This document shows positions 21,597-32,880 of a stretch of DNA of 64,000 nt, in pieces. Position 1 is the first letter of the stretch. Every line of letters begins with the position of its first letter. This DNA comes from Megaleporinus macrocephalus (taxonomy: Eukaryota > Chordata > Actinopteri > Characiformes > Anostomidae): NCBI GenBank assembly GCA_021613375.1, contig CM038719.1, forward strand, positions 39,627,120 to 39,691,119, given 5' to 3'. Below the pieces are notes generated by a model. That model saw only the letters and a list, made by a program, of their open reading frames with translations, was not told the DNA's origin and searched no databases. A program made the translations under genes and the position numbers.

Positions 21597-21831
21597 GAGA
21601 GAAGGGGAGAGAAGGTTAAAGTGATAGGGAGATAGATAGGAAGGTGAAAGAGAGAAAGAAAGACATGAAAGGAAGGAAGAAAGAAAAAAAAAAGAAAACA
21701 ACAGAGAGAGAGAGAGAGAATGAAATAAAAACTAAGAAAAAAAGGAGTAAAGGAGTAAAGAAAAAAGGAGAGTGAGAAATAAAGAGCATTAGAGAGAAAA
21801 ATTATAGACGAAGAGAAAGATAAAGAGAGAA

Positions 21832-21869
<38 letters not shown>

Positions 21870-24594
21870 AAGAGAGGGAGATAAGAGAAATGAGAAAACA
21901 TCAAAGGGGAAGAGAAAGGGGTAATGAGAAATAGAGAAACGGGGAGGGTGAGAGAGAATGAGAGAAAGAAAGAAGAGAGAGAGAACGAGACAAAGAAAGA
22001 GAGGAGAAAGATAAAAAGAGAAAGAGAGAACAGAGAAAGAGAATGAGAGAAAGAGAGGAAAGAGGGAGAGAAAGAATGAGAGAGAAAGAGAGAGAAATAG
22101 AATAAGAGAAAGAGAAGAAAGAGAAAGAGAAAAAAATAACTAGAGAAAGAGAGGAAAGGAAGAGAGAGAGGGAGAAAGAGGAAGTGAAAGTGAAAGGGAT
22201 ATAGATAGGAAGGTAAAACAGAGAAAGAAAGACAAAGAAAAAAGAAAGAGAGAGCTCAAGAGAAGGAAAGACCAAAGAAAGCACAGAATAAAATAAACAA
22301 CTAAAAAAAATATAGAGAGAAAGAGTAAAGGAGAATGACAGAAAGCAAGGAAAGCGAGGGGTAAAACAAAAAAAAGATTGAAAGTAAAGAAAAAAAAGGA
22401 GAGCAAGAATTAAGATGAGGAGAAAGAATGTCAGAAAAAGAAAGGCAGAAAAGAGAACAGATACAGAGAGAGAGCAAAAAGAGGCAGAGATGGAAGAAAG
22501 AGGAGCAAAGTAAAGAGAGAGAGAACAAGAGAGGGAGAGAAGGGAGAGTAAGATAAAGAGAGATGAGAAAACCTCAAAGGGGAAGAGAAAGGGGCGACGA
22601 GAAACAGAGAAAGAGGGAAGGTGAGAGAGAAGGAGAGAAAGAAAGGATAGAAAGAGAAAGAGACAAAGAGAGAGAAGAGGAAAATAAAGAGAGAAAGAGA
22701 GAACAGAGAGAGAAAGAGAATGAGAGAGAAAATAGAATAAGAGAAAGAGAGGAGAGAGGATGAGAGAGAAAGAAAATAAGAGAGAGAGAGAAAGAGAGAG
22801 AAGGAAAGGGGTAAGATGAAAGGGAGAAGCAGGAAGGGGAGAGAAGGGTAAAGTGAAAGGGAGATAGATAGGAAGGTGAAAGAGAGAAAGAAAGACAAAG
22901 AAAGGAAGGAATAAAGAAAAAAGAAAGGAAAGAAAGAGCTCAAGAGAAGGAAAGACCAAAGAAAACACAGAAGAAAAAAGGAGAGTAAGAAATAAAGATG
23001 AAGAGAAAGAATGTCAGAAAAAGAATAAGAGAACAAATACAGAGAGAGAGCAAAAAGAGAAAGAATAAGAAAAAAAGACAGAGATGGCAGAAAGAGGAAC
23101 AAAGTAAAGAGAGAGAGAACAAGAGAGGGAGAGAACGGAGAGTGAGATAAAGAGAGATGAGAAAACATCAAATGGAGAAGAGAGAGGGGCGAAGAGAAAT
23201 AGAGAAACAGGGAGGGTGAGAGGGAGAAGGAGAGAAAGAAAGAAGAGAGAGAGAGAGAGAAAGACAAAGAGACAAAGAGAGAGAAAAGAAAGATAAACAG
23301 TGAAAGAGAGAACAGAGAGGAGAGAGAGATGGGAGAAAGGGAGATGAAGAAAGGAATAAGGAGAAAAGGGTTAGAAGGGTAAAGTAAAAGGGAGATAGAC
23401 AGGAAGGTGAAAGAAAGAAAGAAAGAAAGACATAAAGAAAGGAAGAAGAAAGAGACAGAGAGAGAGACTGAGATAAAGAGAGATGAGAAAACATCAAAGG
23501 GGAAGAGAAAGGGGCGACGAGAAATAGAGAAACAGGGAGGGTGAGAGAGAAGGAGAGAAAGAAAGAAGAGAGAGAGAAAGAGAAAAAGAGAGAGAAGAGG
23601 AAGATAAAGAGAGAAAGAGAATGTGAGAAAGAGATAAGAGAGAATGAGAGAAATAGAAAATAAGAGAAAGAGAGAAAAGTGAAAAAGAGAGAACGAGAAT
23701 GTAAGAGAGAGAGAGAGCAAGAGAGAGAGAGAGAGAGCGAGACAGAGAGAGAGGGAAAGAGGTAAAATAAAAGGGCGAAGGAGAAAGAGGACAGAAAGGG
23801 ATGAAAGACATAAAGAAAGAAAGGAATAAAGAAAAAAGAAAGAAAGAAAGAGCTCCACCAAACCAAAGCAAACACAGAATAAAATAAACAACTAAAAAGA
23901 GAGATAGAGAGAGAAAGATTAAAGGAGAATGAAAGAAAGCAAGGAAAGCGAGGGGTGAAACAGAAAAAAAGATTGAAAGTAAAGAAAAAAGGAAAGAAAG
24001 ATGAAGAGAAAGAATGTTAGAAAAAGAAAGACAGATAAGAGAACAGATACAGAGAGAGAGCAAAAAGAGAGAAAGAAAGGGAAAGAACGACAGAGATGGC
24101 AGAGGAGCAAAGTAAAGAGAGAGAGAAGAAGAGAGAGAGAGAACGGAGACTGAGATAAAGAGAGATGAGAAAACATGAAAGGGAAAGAGAAATATAAATA
24201 TGGAGAGAAGAGAAAGAGAAGGAAACAAAGAAAGAAGAGAAGGAAAGAAAAAGACAAAGAGAAGAGAGAGAAAAAAAGAGAGAGACAGAGAGAGAGAAAG
24301 AAAATAAGAGAAGAGAGATCAGATAGAGAGAAAGAGAGATAGAGAGAGAAAGAGAAAGAGAGAGAGAAGAGAGAGAGAATAAGAAATAGAGAGGACGATA
24401 GAGAGAAGAGAGAGAGAGAGAGGAGAGGGAGAGAGAGAAAATAAGAGAGGAGATAAAGAGAAGAGAGAGAAAGAAAATAAGAGAGAAGAGATAGAGAGAG
24501 AGAGAGAGAAAATAAGAGAGAAGAGATAGAGAGAAGAGAGAGAGAAAAAGAGATAGAGAGAAGAGAGAGAGAAAAAGAGAGAGAGAGAAGAGAG

Positions 24595-24626
<32 letters not shown>

Positions 24627-24892
24627 AAAAAAGAGATAGAGAGAAGAGAGAGAGAAAATAAGAGAGAAGAGATAGAGAGAAGAGAGAGAAAAAGAGATAG
24701 AGAGAGAAGAGAGAGAGAAAAAGAGAGAGAAAGAAGAGAGAGAGAAAAAGAGAGAGAGAGAGAGAGAAAAAGAGAGAGAAGAGAGAGAAAAACAGAGATA
24801 AGAGAGAAGATAGAGAGAAAAGAAATAGAGAGAGAAGAGAAAGAGAATGAGAGAGAGAGAGAAGATAGAGAGAAAAGAGATAGAGAGAGAAG

Positions 24893-24926
<34 letters not shown>

Positions 24927-25012
24927 AGAGAGAGAGAAAAAGAGAGAGAGAAGAGAGAGAGAAAAAGAGAGAGAGAAAAAGAGAGAGAGAGAGAGAGAGA
25001 GAAGAGAGAGAG
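21477..25012 (+). repeat. 3.5-kb polypurine tract with higher-order repeats
   Basis: The plus strand is almost all A and G. Beyond simple (GA)n, longer phrases recur in order: gagaaaacatcaaaggggaa begins at about 21892, 22565, 23159, 23485 and 24167; agaatgtcagaaaaagaa at about 22426, 23009 and 24013; accaaagaaa near 22270 and 22957. The last 700 bases decay to plain GA/GAA. Minus-strand open frames of up to 486 codons (22431-23891), composed of Leu, Ser and Phe, exist only because purine DNA lacks stop codons when read on the pyrimidine strand. Confidence 0.95.
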
Positions 25013-25389
25013 ATGGGTTTAGAGAAGTTACCTCAGGATGTGTTTGGAGCTGAATCGTTTACATGGTTTGGAATTCCCTCCATGAACCCCCCCAACACCC
25101 CACCACCCCACCCCACCCGCACCCCCCTCATTACAGCACACAAAGAGTCTGCTTCATTTGCATACAGTCTGAGCTCTCACTGTACATCATGTTGAATATG
25201 CAGAGCTCCGATCAGCGGAGCAGATTCTCACAGCCATGTTCAACTTCCTACCAGCTCAACACTGACAGCCCGGGAATCACAGGAGCTCTCCAGCTGCACC
25301 TGACCTCCAACACCAACCGTCCTGAGATACCTTCACTCTACACGCTTTACCACATCAACCTAAAGCACTCTGATCTGACGATACATGGT
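25013..25389. other. single-copy sequence with C-rich run
   Basis: A C-rich run (25087-25126: accccccccaacacccc type) follows the purine tract. The rest is not recognised; overlapping short frames are not convincing. Confidence 0.4.
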
Positions 25390-25830
25390 GGTGATTGTGT
25401 GTTAGAGTGTGTGTTGTGCTGGTGTGAGTGGATCAAACACTGTGTCCACTCACTGTCCACTCTATTAGACACTCCTACTACTTGCTGGTCCACCTTGTAG
25501 ATGTAAAGTCAGTCCATCATCAGTGGACACAGGACGCTGCCCACAGGACACTGCTGTCTGGATAGTTTTGCTTTTAGCAGTGACACTAAGGTGTTTAAAC
25601 ACTTCAGCAGCAGCACTGCTATGTCTGCTCCACTCACACAAGCACAACACAACATCACCACCCTAATAGTATCTGCTCTGTGGTGGTCCTGTGGGGGTCC
25701 TGATCATTAAAGAACAGAGTAATAAAGTATACAGAGAATCAGATGAACTGCAGTCTGTAAGTGGAGCTCCTATATGGTCAGTGGAGCTGATACAGTGGTC
25801 AGTGAGTGTAGATACCGTGAAGTTCCTATT
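25390..25830 (+). mobile_element. teleost palindromic repeat (DNA transposon derivative)
   Basis: The text gtgtccactcactgtccact, ctattagacactcctac, ggtccaccttgtagatgtaa, cacaggacgctgcccacagg, tctgctctgtggtggtcctg and tgtgggggtcctgatcatt follows a repeat common in fish. Internally it has inverted segments (gtgttgtgctggtgtgagtg / cactcacacaagcacaacac). Its 3' part is included in the first copy of the 870-bp duplication. The name of the family is not given because I cannot verify it. Confidence 0.65.
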
Positions 25831-26584
25831 GGTAATTTATATGTGTACATAATTGATCACTTAATTTGATTGGTTAAGGGATAACAAGCTTAGTAAGCCA
25901 ATGTATATATATATTTTTTTAGAAAATAATATATGTATTAATTTACTACTACGACTGTAACACTGGAAGAAAATTAATTAAAAATATATAAATTTATATG
26001 AGTATATCAACAAATACTGTATTGTACTTTAAGTAGTTTAAACTGTTTGTTTACGTGATTACGATGATTCCAACCTTAAAATAAAAAAGTAAAACATATA
26101 TTTATGTACAGTACTGAACTCAGGACCTTCAGAGTGGTGGGCAGTTTGCTTCCCACTCCACCATGATACAATCAAACTCCTGTTTATTCTAGAAATGTAT
26201 TATTTATATAGTTCGAGCTGTTGGATATGATATTTGTTGAGGTTGGATGTAATATACCTGATGCAGTTACGCTTTCAAAAGAGATTTTAAATCTTGATGA
26301 ATTCATGTTTGTATAAATACGTGGTGTCCATGCTCAGAACAATGCGTTTTTAAAACAATGATTAGCGCCCCCTTTTGATTTTGAGACAGAATTGCACGTG
26401 AACTTCGAGTTAAGAAGAACTTAACGAATTACGAGTGAGTCAGACTACTGTTACATTTACGCACGACTTTTTACGTACTACGTTAGTTATGAAGGCTTTC
26501 GGGAAACATTCATAATTTTAAGAATTTTTTTAAGTATAAAGTTACGAAGTACTTAGCGTAACGAACGTTTTGGGAAACGCACCC
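25715..26584 (+). repeat. 870-bp tandem duplication, copy 1
   Basis: Starts cagagtaataaagtatacag and ends gggaaacgcaccc. The same start recurs at 26585, an offset of 870. By eye identity is high, with scattered substitutions and small indels. The unit contains attggtaatttatatgtgta, gaactcaggaccttcagagt and, near its 3' end, aacgttttgggaaacgcacc, which looks like a DNA-transposon end. Confidence 0.95.
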
Positions 26585-27444
26585 CAGAGTAATAAAGTAT
26601 ACAGAGAATCAGATGAACTACAGTCTGTAAGTGTAGCTCCTGTATGGTCAGTGGAGCTGATACAGTGGTCAGTGAGTGTAGATACTGTGAAGTTCCTATT
26701 GGTAATTTATATGTGTACATAATTGATGACTTAATTTGATTGGTTAAGGGATAACAAGCTTAGTAAGCCAATGTATATATATATTTTTTTAGAAAATAAT
26801 ATATGTATGAATTTACTACTACGAATGTAACACTGAAAGAAAATTATTAAAAGTATGTAAATTTATATGTGTATATCAACAAATACTGTATTGTACTTTA
26901 AGTAGTTTAAACTGTTTGTTTACGTGATTACGATGATTCCAACCTTGAAATAAAAAAATAAAATATATATTTCTGTACAGTACTGAACTCAGGACCTTCA
27001 GAGTGGTGGGCAGTTTGCGTCCCACTCCACCATGATACAATCAAACACCTGTTTATTCTAGAAGTTTACTGTTTACATAGGTCATAGTTGGATATAATAT
27101 TTGTTGAGGTTGGATGTAATATACCTGATGTAGTTACGCTTTCAAAAGAGATTTTAAATCTTGATGAATTCATGTTTGTATAAATACGTGGTGTCCATGC
27201 TCAGAACAATGCGTTTTTAAAACGATGATTAGCGCCCCCTTTTGATTTTGAGACAGAATTGCACGTGAACTTCGAGTTAAGAAGAACTTACCGAGTTGAG
27301 TCAGACTATTGTTACATTTACAGATGACTTTTTATGTACTATGTTAGTTACGAAGGCTTTCGGGAAACATTTGTAATTTAAAAAATGTTCTTAAGTATGA
27401 AGTTACGAAGTACTTAGCGTTACGAACATTTTGGAAACGCACCC
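26585..27444 (+). repeat. 870-bp tandem duplication, copy 2
   Basis: Ends at cattttggaaacgcaccc (27444), followed by cag, the first bases of a would-be third unit. Copy 2 is about 860 bp. A short deletion lies near 27290 (gaacttaccgagttgag against the longer text at 26425). Confidence 0.95.
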
Positions 27445-27599
27445 CAGTTATGTTTGTTTATTTGAAAATGTTTGAAAATGAGACGTCATGGTAGAAGAAA
27501 TAGAGAAAGAGAAAGGCAGGTGAATAAAAAGAATATAAATAATACAGATCAATTCAAATGTGTCTGCCACTGTTCAGGAATGAAAACAGTTCTAATTCT

Positions 27600-27840
27600 A
27601 AAAAATTCTTTCATTCCGTTGGAATCGATGCGGAGGAACTGGAGCACTGGGGCCTTTTATTGATCCGTGTCTGAGTGTGTGTGTCTCAGTGTGTGTGTTT
27701 TAGAGAGAAACACTAGCAACGCTGGCAACTCTTTTCAGGAGAAAGTCTCTCCTCTCGCATGACAGAGCGTCAGCACTTCCATTATTCATCGCCTCTCTGC
27801 TTCTTCATTACTGGCCCTGTTCGCACTTCACAGCGTGCAA
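27600..27840. promoter_or_regulatory. clean block, candidate non-coding element
   Basis: Non-repetitive sequence with cattccgttggaatcgatgc, ggggccttttattgatccgt and tccattattcatcgcctctc. The last motif shares 13 bases with 9311-9323. Composition differs from the duplication before it. Confidence 0.3.
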
Positions 27841-28900
27841 CCCCTGTACCATCATGAGCAAAACATCCCGGCACAGAAATTTAACAGATTCTGTTTTTAT
27901 TTAAACTCAATCGCAACTCAATCGAGGATCAGCCTGAAACAGAAGCGAACACAGTTATTAGCTGAAGCTAAACAGGCCACGATTGGTTGTCTTCTTGAAT
28001 TGTCTGAGCAATACTATCTACTAGCTTATAAAAATCAAAATCATCAGATTTATTAGATTTTGTGTAAAATCCGCTGCACGTAGGTCACCATTGTTGTATC
28101 TACTGACGTGATCAGCGGGTAGTGACGACAAATGGTTGCAGTAACCGGCCGTCACGCTTGAGCACAGCTAGCTAAACATGCTACTGTTCAGTCTTTACAG
28201 TTTGAACTAGAACTCAACATTTCTGACATCAGCGGTGACATCACACACCACGTTAGTGTAAATGGTGAACAGAGAGGGTGGAGGAGAGAGTGACACAGTG
28301 CTGGAGTTGTTGTGAAGCTGTGTGTTGGTGTTGACGGAGAAGGAGAGTGTCTGTTTAAGGAGCTCCGCTTTCTAGCAGGAAACATTCACGCTCAGTAAAC
28401 AGCTAGATACACTGAACGGGAGTGTCTCTGAGCTTCACACTCCTTTATTAGTGAACTAGTATGTTCACTACTAAGACTGGACTTTCACCTTCAGGATCCA
28501 CAAACGAGGAGAAGCAGCTGACGCTAACGCTAAACGTTCTCAGGAGAGAATCCAGCGCATGTTCACGTTCATGGTTCTTCTCGCGGTTCTCTGGAGCTTT
28601 TGGACTTCCTGTGTGGAGAAACTGTCACTGCATTGTGTTTTAGTCTACGCTTCAAACCAACAGCCTCCGTCAAGTCTCTCTCCAGTGGTGGTCTACTGAA
28701 CCACTCCAACTCATCCAGACTGAAGTGAGGAGAGCAGAGCGGGGGTCTTTGGGTAGCTGTGTTGGTCCACACGCTTCTTCACTAACTATTCTCCTTGTTT
28801 ATGTTTGTGAAGCTGTTTAGACTAATATCAGTCTTCACACTGCCTTTCACTGAAACAACATCAACAACACAATGTACATGGTTTTCTTTAAGCTAGGTTA
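27841..28900. other. about 1 kb of unrecognised mid-GC sequence
   Basis: Single copy in this window, no credible reading frame (longest about 67-73 codons, no family features). It contains a short palindrome, tagtgaactagtatgttcac. A non-autonomous transposon or LTR fragment is possible but not shown. Confidence 0.35.
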
Positions 28901-30512
28901 GTAACTAAGATCCACTCCTTCACACCACAGTCCAGTTCAGACCTGAAACCATCTGACCTCATCTACCCAGCAGGCATTGCGCGTCAGTAATAACGGCTGT
29001 GTTCATATGTTAAATATTTAGAATAAAAGTGTTAATTTATAAATAAATCTGATACTTTTGTGTTTTTTTTACAACACGTCTTAATAATTTAGAGTCATTA
29101 CACCATATTAAGGCTTACAAGTGCTACCAGCTGGGGTTCACTTTCAGGCACCACCGTCTATGTAATATTAACACGGTCTGAAGTGACATGTCCCCACCAA
29201 TTTTCAGCGATTATTGAATTGTCCCCACCAGTAATTTGAACCCCTCTGAAAAGACCCAAATCGGTCGAGGTTTCATTAACCTAGAGGTGCAGAAAGGGTT
29301 AAATCAGGTTCTCTACAGGCGTCCTACCTCCCCGTAACACATATGGGCCAGTGTGATTGGCTGGGCTCTTTCTCTGCTGTCCCGTGAGACTCTGTAGCTA
29401 CGTTTGGTTGTTAGAAGCACCAAAACTGGAAGGAAGCTTTCCAGACAACTGAGTCCATCCTAGTAACGTTAATGGTGATGCTAGGCTAACATCGTCTGTA
29501 GATATGAATAACAAGCAGTGTTCCTACTTTTATTAATGCTACACTGTTAACCCGTAATCTGTTTCTGTGTAAAGAGTTTGTTTTATTGTATTACTTAAAA
29601 TGTTTTAGTATGTTCTACTATTTTGAAAGAAGAACTGAGTACGCTAATATTTTTAAGTTGAACAAACTAAAAACATCAGGTTTTAGCTTGGACTACGCCC
29701 CTGTAGCACCTTGCCAGATTCTTATTGGTCAGTTCAATCAAGACTAGTTTGAGTTGTTTAGTGGAGCTTGTAAAGGTTTGAAGTCTTTTTCTATTTTCAC
29801 TGTGAGATTTGGTGTTTTCTGTGTTTAACTTATTTTCTTCGGACAGAAACTCTGTAGTGCTAGGATTTCTCTACAGTGGACATTTTCTCCATTGTTTTCT
29901 TTTCTTGAAGAACTACAGAGGACTACAATTAACCAGGCCGCCACCTTCCCTCTCTTTTTCTCATTCTGGAACTTGGTAAGTTATATTCCGTGTTCAAGTC
30001 GTGTAAAACTGTTGTTCTGCAGTTGATGCTTATCTAAAGTTAGAAAATAGAATTTACTGTGTTTTTATCATTTCAATGTTTAAACTGTATTTAAGAATTA
30101 TTGTAAGATAAACAGTTTTCTAACTAGACCAATCAAAACCAGTTATCATCACTACTGAACCCCTTCAAGAGTCAGTATCATCCTAGATGATCCCAGTGAT
30201 GTAATTTGAAGTAAAATCAAACTAAGTTTAACTGCTTTTTGTGTTTTTTGATGTAGGAACACATCAGCTTTTTAAGTTAACTTAATTTTGATTACAGGAA
30301 ACTCAATGTTGAGTTGAATTAAATGGTCAGTAGTGTTGATCTTACAAAATATTTTAAGTACAAACAATTTAGATTTCATTGTATTCAACTCAAATGATTA
30401 CTTCCAGTCTATTTTACATTTAAGTTGATTTTACTCAAACCATTTCATTTTCTCTACTTTGCATCACTTAAATATTTTAAGGTAATCACTCTTTAAGTAC
30501 TTTTGTCTATCC
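28901..30512. other. AT-rich sequence with transposon-like palindromic motifs
   Basis: Mostly single copy. The pieces ttttaagttgaacaaacta (29650) and tttaagttaacttaattttg (30270), ttttacatttaagttgattt (30411) recall non-autonomous DNA transposons of fish with AAGTT-type inverted repeats, but borders cannot be set. Confidence 0.35.
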
Positions 30513-30730
30513 ATCCAACTATTATCTTCTTCTTAATCCCATTATTTGGGGTAGGCACGGGGGGTCTGGCGCGTCAATCCCAGCGTCACTGGGTGAAGGC
30601 GAGGTACACTATGGAATGGTCACCAGTCTATTGCATGGCAAACACACACTCACGCGCACACTTACACCTACGGGCAGTTTAGAGTGAGGATCAACCCAAC
30701 ATGCATGTGTTTGGACTGTGGGAGGAAACC
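30513..30730 (-). mobile_element. SINE 3' part, inverted
   Basis: Read on the minus strand it starts ggtttcctcccacagtccaa, acacatgcatgtt, then actctaaactgccc, ctcgccttcacccagtgacg, ctgggatt and ends in ttggatggataga. It is the same family as 32558-32880, lacking the tRNA-like head. It abuts a LINE reverse-transcriptase remnant at 30731. Confidence 0.7.
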
Positions 30731-31095
30731 TGCCTGTCTCTGAGTGTGGACGAAACTAAGGAGATGGGTGTTGACTTCCGAAGAGTGCGAGGTGACCACT
30801 CCCCCTGAACATTACTGGCTCTGCTGTGGAAGTCATACAGAGAGAGAACAAAAAGTTCCTCAGTGTCCACATTACTGAAAACATCACCTGGTCCCTCACC
30901 ACCAATAGCCAATAGCCAAGCCAAGAGAACCCAGCAGTGTCTCCACTTCCTGCGGAGACTGGAGAAGGCTCGTCTCCCCCTTTCCCACCTTATCGTGTTC
31001 TACCAGGGAGACTGTCAAGAGCATCTTAAAGCATCTTAAAGAACTGCACCGCCTCTGACCCTACAGCGAATAGTGAGGACGGCTGATTTGGGACC
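30731..31095 (+). pseudogene. LINE reverse transcriptase C-terminal remnant (L2/CR1-like)
   Basis: Conceptual translation in shifting frames gives DETKEMGVDFRRVRG, then FLSVHITENITWSL, then QQCLHFLRRLEKARLPLSHL, IVFYQGD and LQRIVRTAD. These follow the end of the reverse transcriptase domain of jockey-superfamily LINEs of fish (the LGV-HI-ED-LTW and LRRL-KA-LP segments). Frameshifts and at least two stops break it. The catalytic centre of the domain is not included. Clade is from memory. Confidence 0.7.
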
Positions 31096-31269
31096 TTGTT
31101 GTGAATATCAGAAATGACACAATCGCTGTTGACACACACAATAAAGCATCCTGTCCGTTTGTGGAAGGTCCAGCAGGAAGATAACGCACACTGACCCTCA
31201 TTGAACCACCACTAACTTCAGAGCACTGACACACCAGCGCTAAACTCTGCTCCAGTGTGAAGGAGGTTG

Positions 31270-31353
31270 TATGTACTGGGGTGCAGATTTCATATGTATG
31301 GTACATATATACCATATATACTTACATATATCATATTTGCACCCCAGTACATA
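31270..31353. other. hairpin 1: perfect 16-bp arms
   Basis: 31270-31285 (tatgtactggggtgca) pairs perfectly with 31338-31353 (tgcaccccagtacata). The loop is rich in tatata. It is separated by five bases from hairpin 2. Confidence 0.9.
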
Positions 31354-31358
31354 GTCCT

Positions 31359-31420
31359 GGCTGGTACTATGGAGAATCAATAACTATATATATAGTTATT
31401 GGTTCTCCATAGTACCAGCC
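31359..31420. other. hairpin 2: near-perfect 62-bp palindrome
   Basis: The left half (ggctggtactatggagaatc...) and the right half are inverted with one mismatch in 31 positions, centred on atatat at about 31389. No transposon-size flanks are visible. As RNA it would form an almost perfect stem with virtually no loop. Confidence 0.92.
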
Positions 31421-31650
31421 AGTAATACACACTTAAACAAGATAGAAGGTAGTTTTTTAAAATCTATACTGGAACATTTGAGTGCTTTAAGTGTTTGTAT
31501 TTGGTGAAATTGTTGTTCAAATTTGGTGGAGAATGTGTTGTATATGATTTCATGTAGCACCAAAAGGAGGTTTGCCATTGTCAGACTGGAAATTTGAACA
31601 ATATAAGAACAATTCTTTAGTGCTATGTAGAACCATGGCCAAAAAACACA
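31421..31650. mobile_element. MITE-like ggttct/agaacc repeat
   Basis: tcatgtagcaccaaaaggag, gtttgccattgtcag, ttagtgctatgtagaaccat match a fish MITE pattern and resemble 19500-19770 loosely. Call is tentative. Confidence 0.45.
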
Positions 31651-32025
31651 AACCAATATATATATATATACCATATTAACCCAATAACAATTGCCAAGAT
31701 ACAGTGGAAGGTACCAACAAAATGTTTTCTTCTTTAATACTAAGACTTCTTAATGCCTGTGGATTGCTCATAAGCGTTACAGATGTTTTGTGGTAAAATG
31801 ACATCAGCCCACTTCCACATGTAACACTACTCCCTTTCAAAAGTACTTAGGCTCTTATTTGGGGGTCTCCACCTCAGTGCTTTACTCTCATGACCAAACA
31901 CAAAACGTACACCTTGGCTTAATAGTAGATTCTAACCTTACAGTAGTTACAGAACAGTGGGTTTAAATGAAATCAATACAAATCTGTTTCTTTTTTATAT
32001 ACAAAAAAACTTAATAGTTGTGATA

Positions 32026-32415
32026 TACAGTACTGTGTAAAGGTTTTAGTCACTTGGGGACATTATTATGTTTGATATTATATTGATTAATTATTATATT
32101 AAACAGTATTAATAGAGTAAGTAGTGCTTTGACATATGTGTTTATTTAACCCTTTCCAAGCTTCTCCTAAACAACCCAGTATTATTTACAGTTCTCATCT
32201 AATACCTGCTTTGACTGCTCAGTACTTCATTAAGATAAATCAAGATTACTGCTGAAGGAACTGAACACATTCATACAATGTCTGGGGCGTCCAGGAGAAA
32301 TCTGGAACCTAACTTTGTTCTTCAAACTGGATCAAGATCTGATCTACTTCTCTCAAAATAACACATTCATGTTACTTTGTATTGTATGTATGATTATTTA
32401 CATCTAATCATATCT
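32026..32415. mobile_element. Tc1/mariner-type non-autonomous repeat, copy 2
   Basis: Begins with tacagtactgtgtaaaggtt, ttagtcac, an end motif known from Tc1/mariner repeats in fish, and contains the ~300 bases shared with 19108-19425. The other end is not found. No transposase. Sequence from 31651 to 32025 is single copy and unremarkable. Confidence 0.65.
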
Positions 32416-32557
32416 GGTGGTGTAAATACACTTATTAATAAAGATCTTATACAGTAGTGTATCTGTGAACCTCAATCTAATGTCTTACAGTACAAAACTA
32501 ATTTATTAACAAATTAATAAAAAAATAATATTTCTGTTTTGCTCTATAATGTAAGTG

Positions 32558-32880
32558 CTGTCTCCTCACAATAAGATGATCTGGGTTGGATTCCCGGTCC
32601 GGGTGGTTCTGTGTGGAGTGTGTATGTTCTCTCCGTGCTTGAGTGTGTATCTCCGGGTACTCCGGTTTCCTCCCACAGTCCAAACACATGCATGTTAGGA
32701 TCCTCACTCTAAACTGAACGTTGGTGTGAGTGTGTGTGTAAGTATGTGTTAGCTTTGCGATGGACTGGCGAGCTGTCCATGGTGTACCCTGCCTTCGCCC
32801 AATGACACTGGGATTGTCTCCAGCCTCCCCGTGACCCCAACTAGCGGGATAAAGCGGAAGATAATGTATGTATAGATGGA
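32558..32880 (+). mobile_element. tRNA-headed SINE, near full length
   Basis: The head, tgctgtctcctcacaataag, atgatctgggttggattccc, has a B-box-like gggttggattccc. The body follows the teleost pattern ctccgtgcttgagtgtgtat, ggtttcctcccacagtccaa, gcgatggactggcgagctgt, cccaatgacactgggat, and the tail ends ataaagcggaagataatgta followed by gtatagatgga. Truncated relatives lie at 30513-30730 and 45845-45910, both on the minus strand. Confidence 0.65.

Noticed and set aside
22431..23891. 486-codon open frame, minus strand
   Set aside because: It is the pyrimidine strand of a polypurine tract, which has no stop codons; the product is Leu/Ser/Phe only and several frames are open at once.
25063..25500. 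145-codon frame, plus strand
   Set aside because: Runs from a C-rich tract into a known dispersed repeat; no recognised domain.
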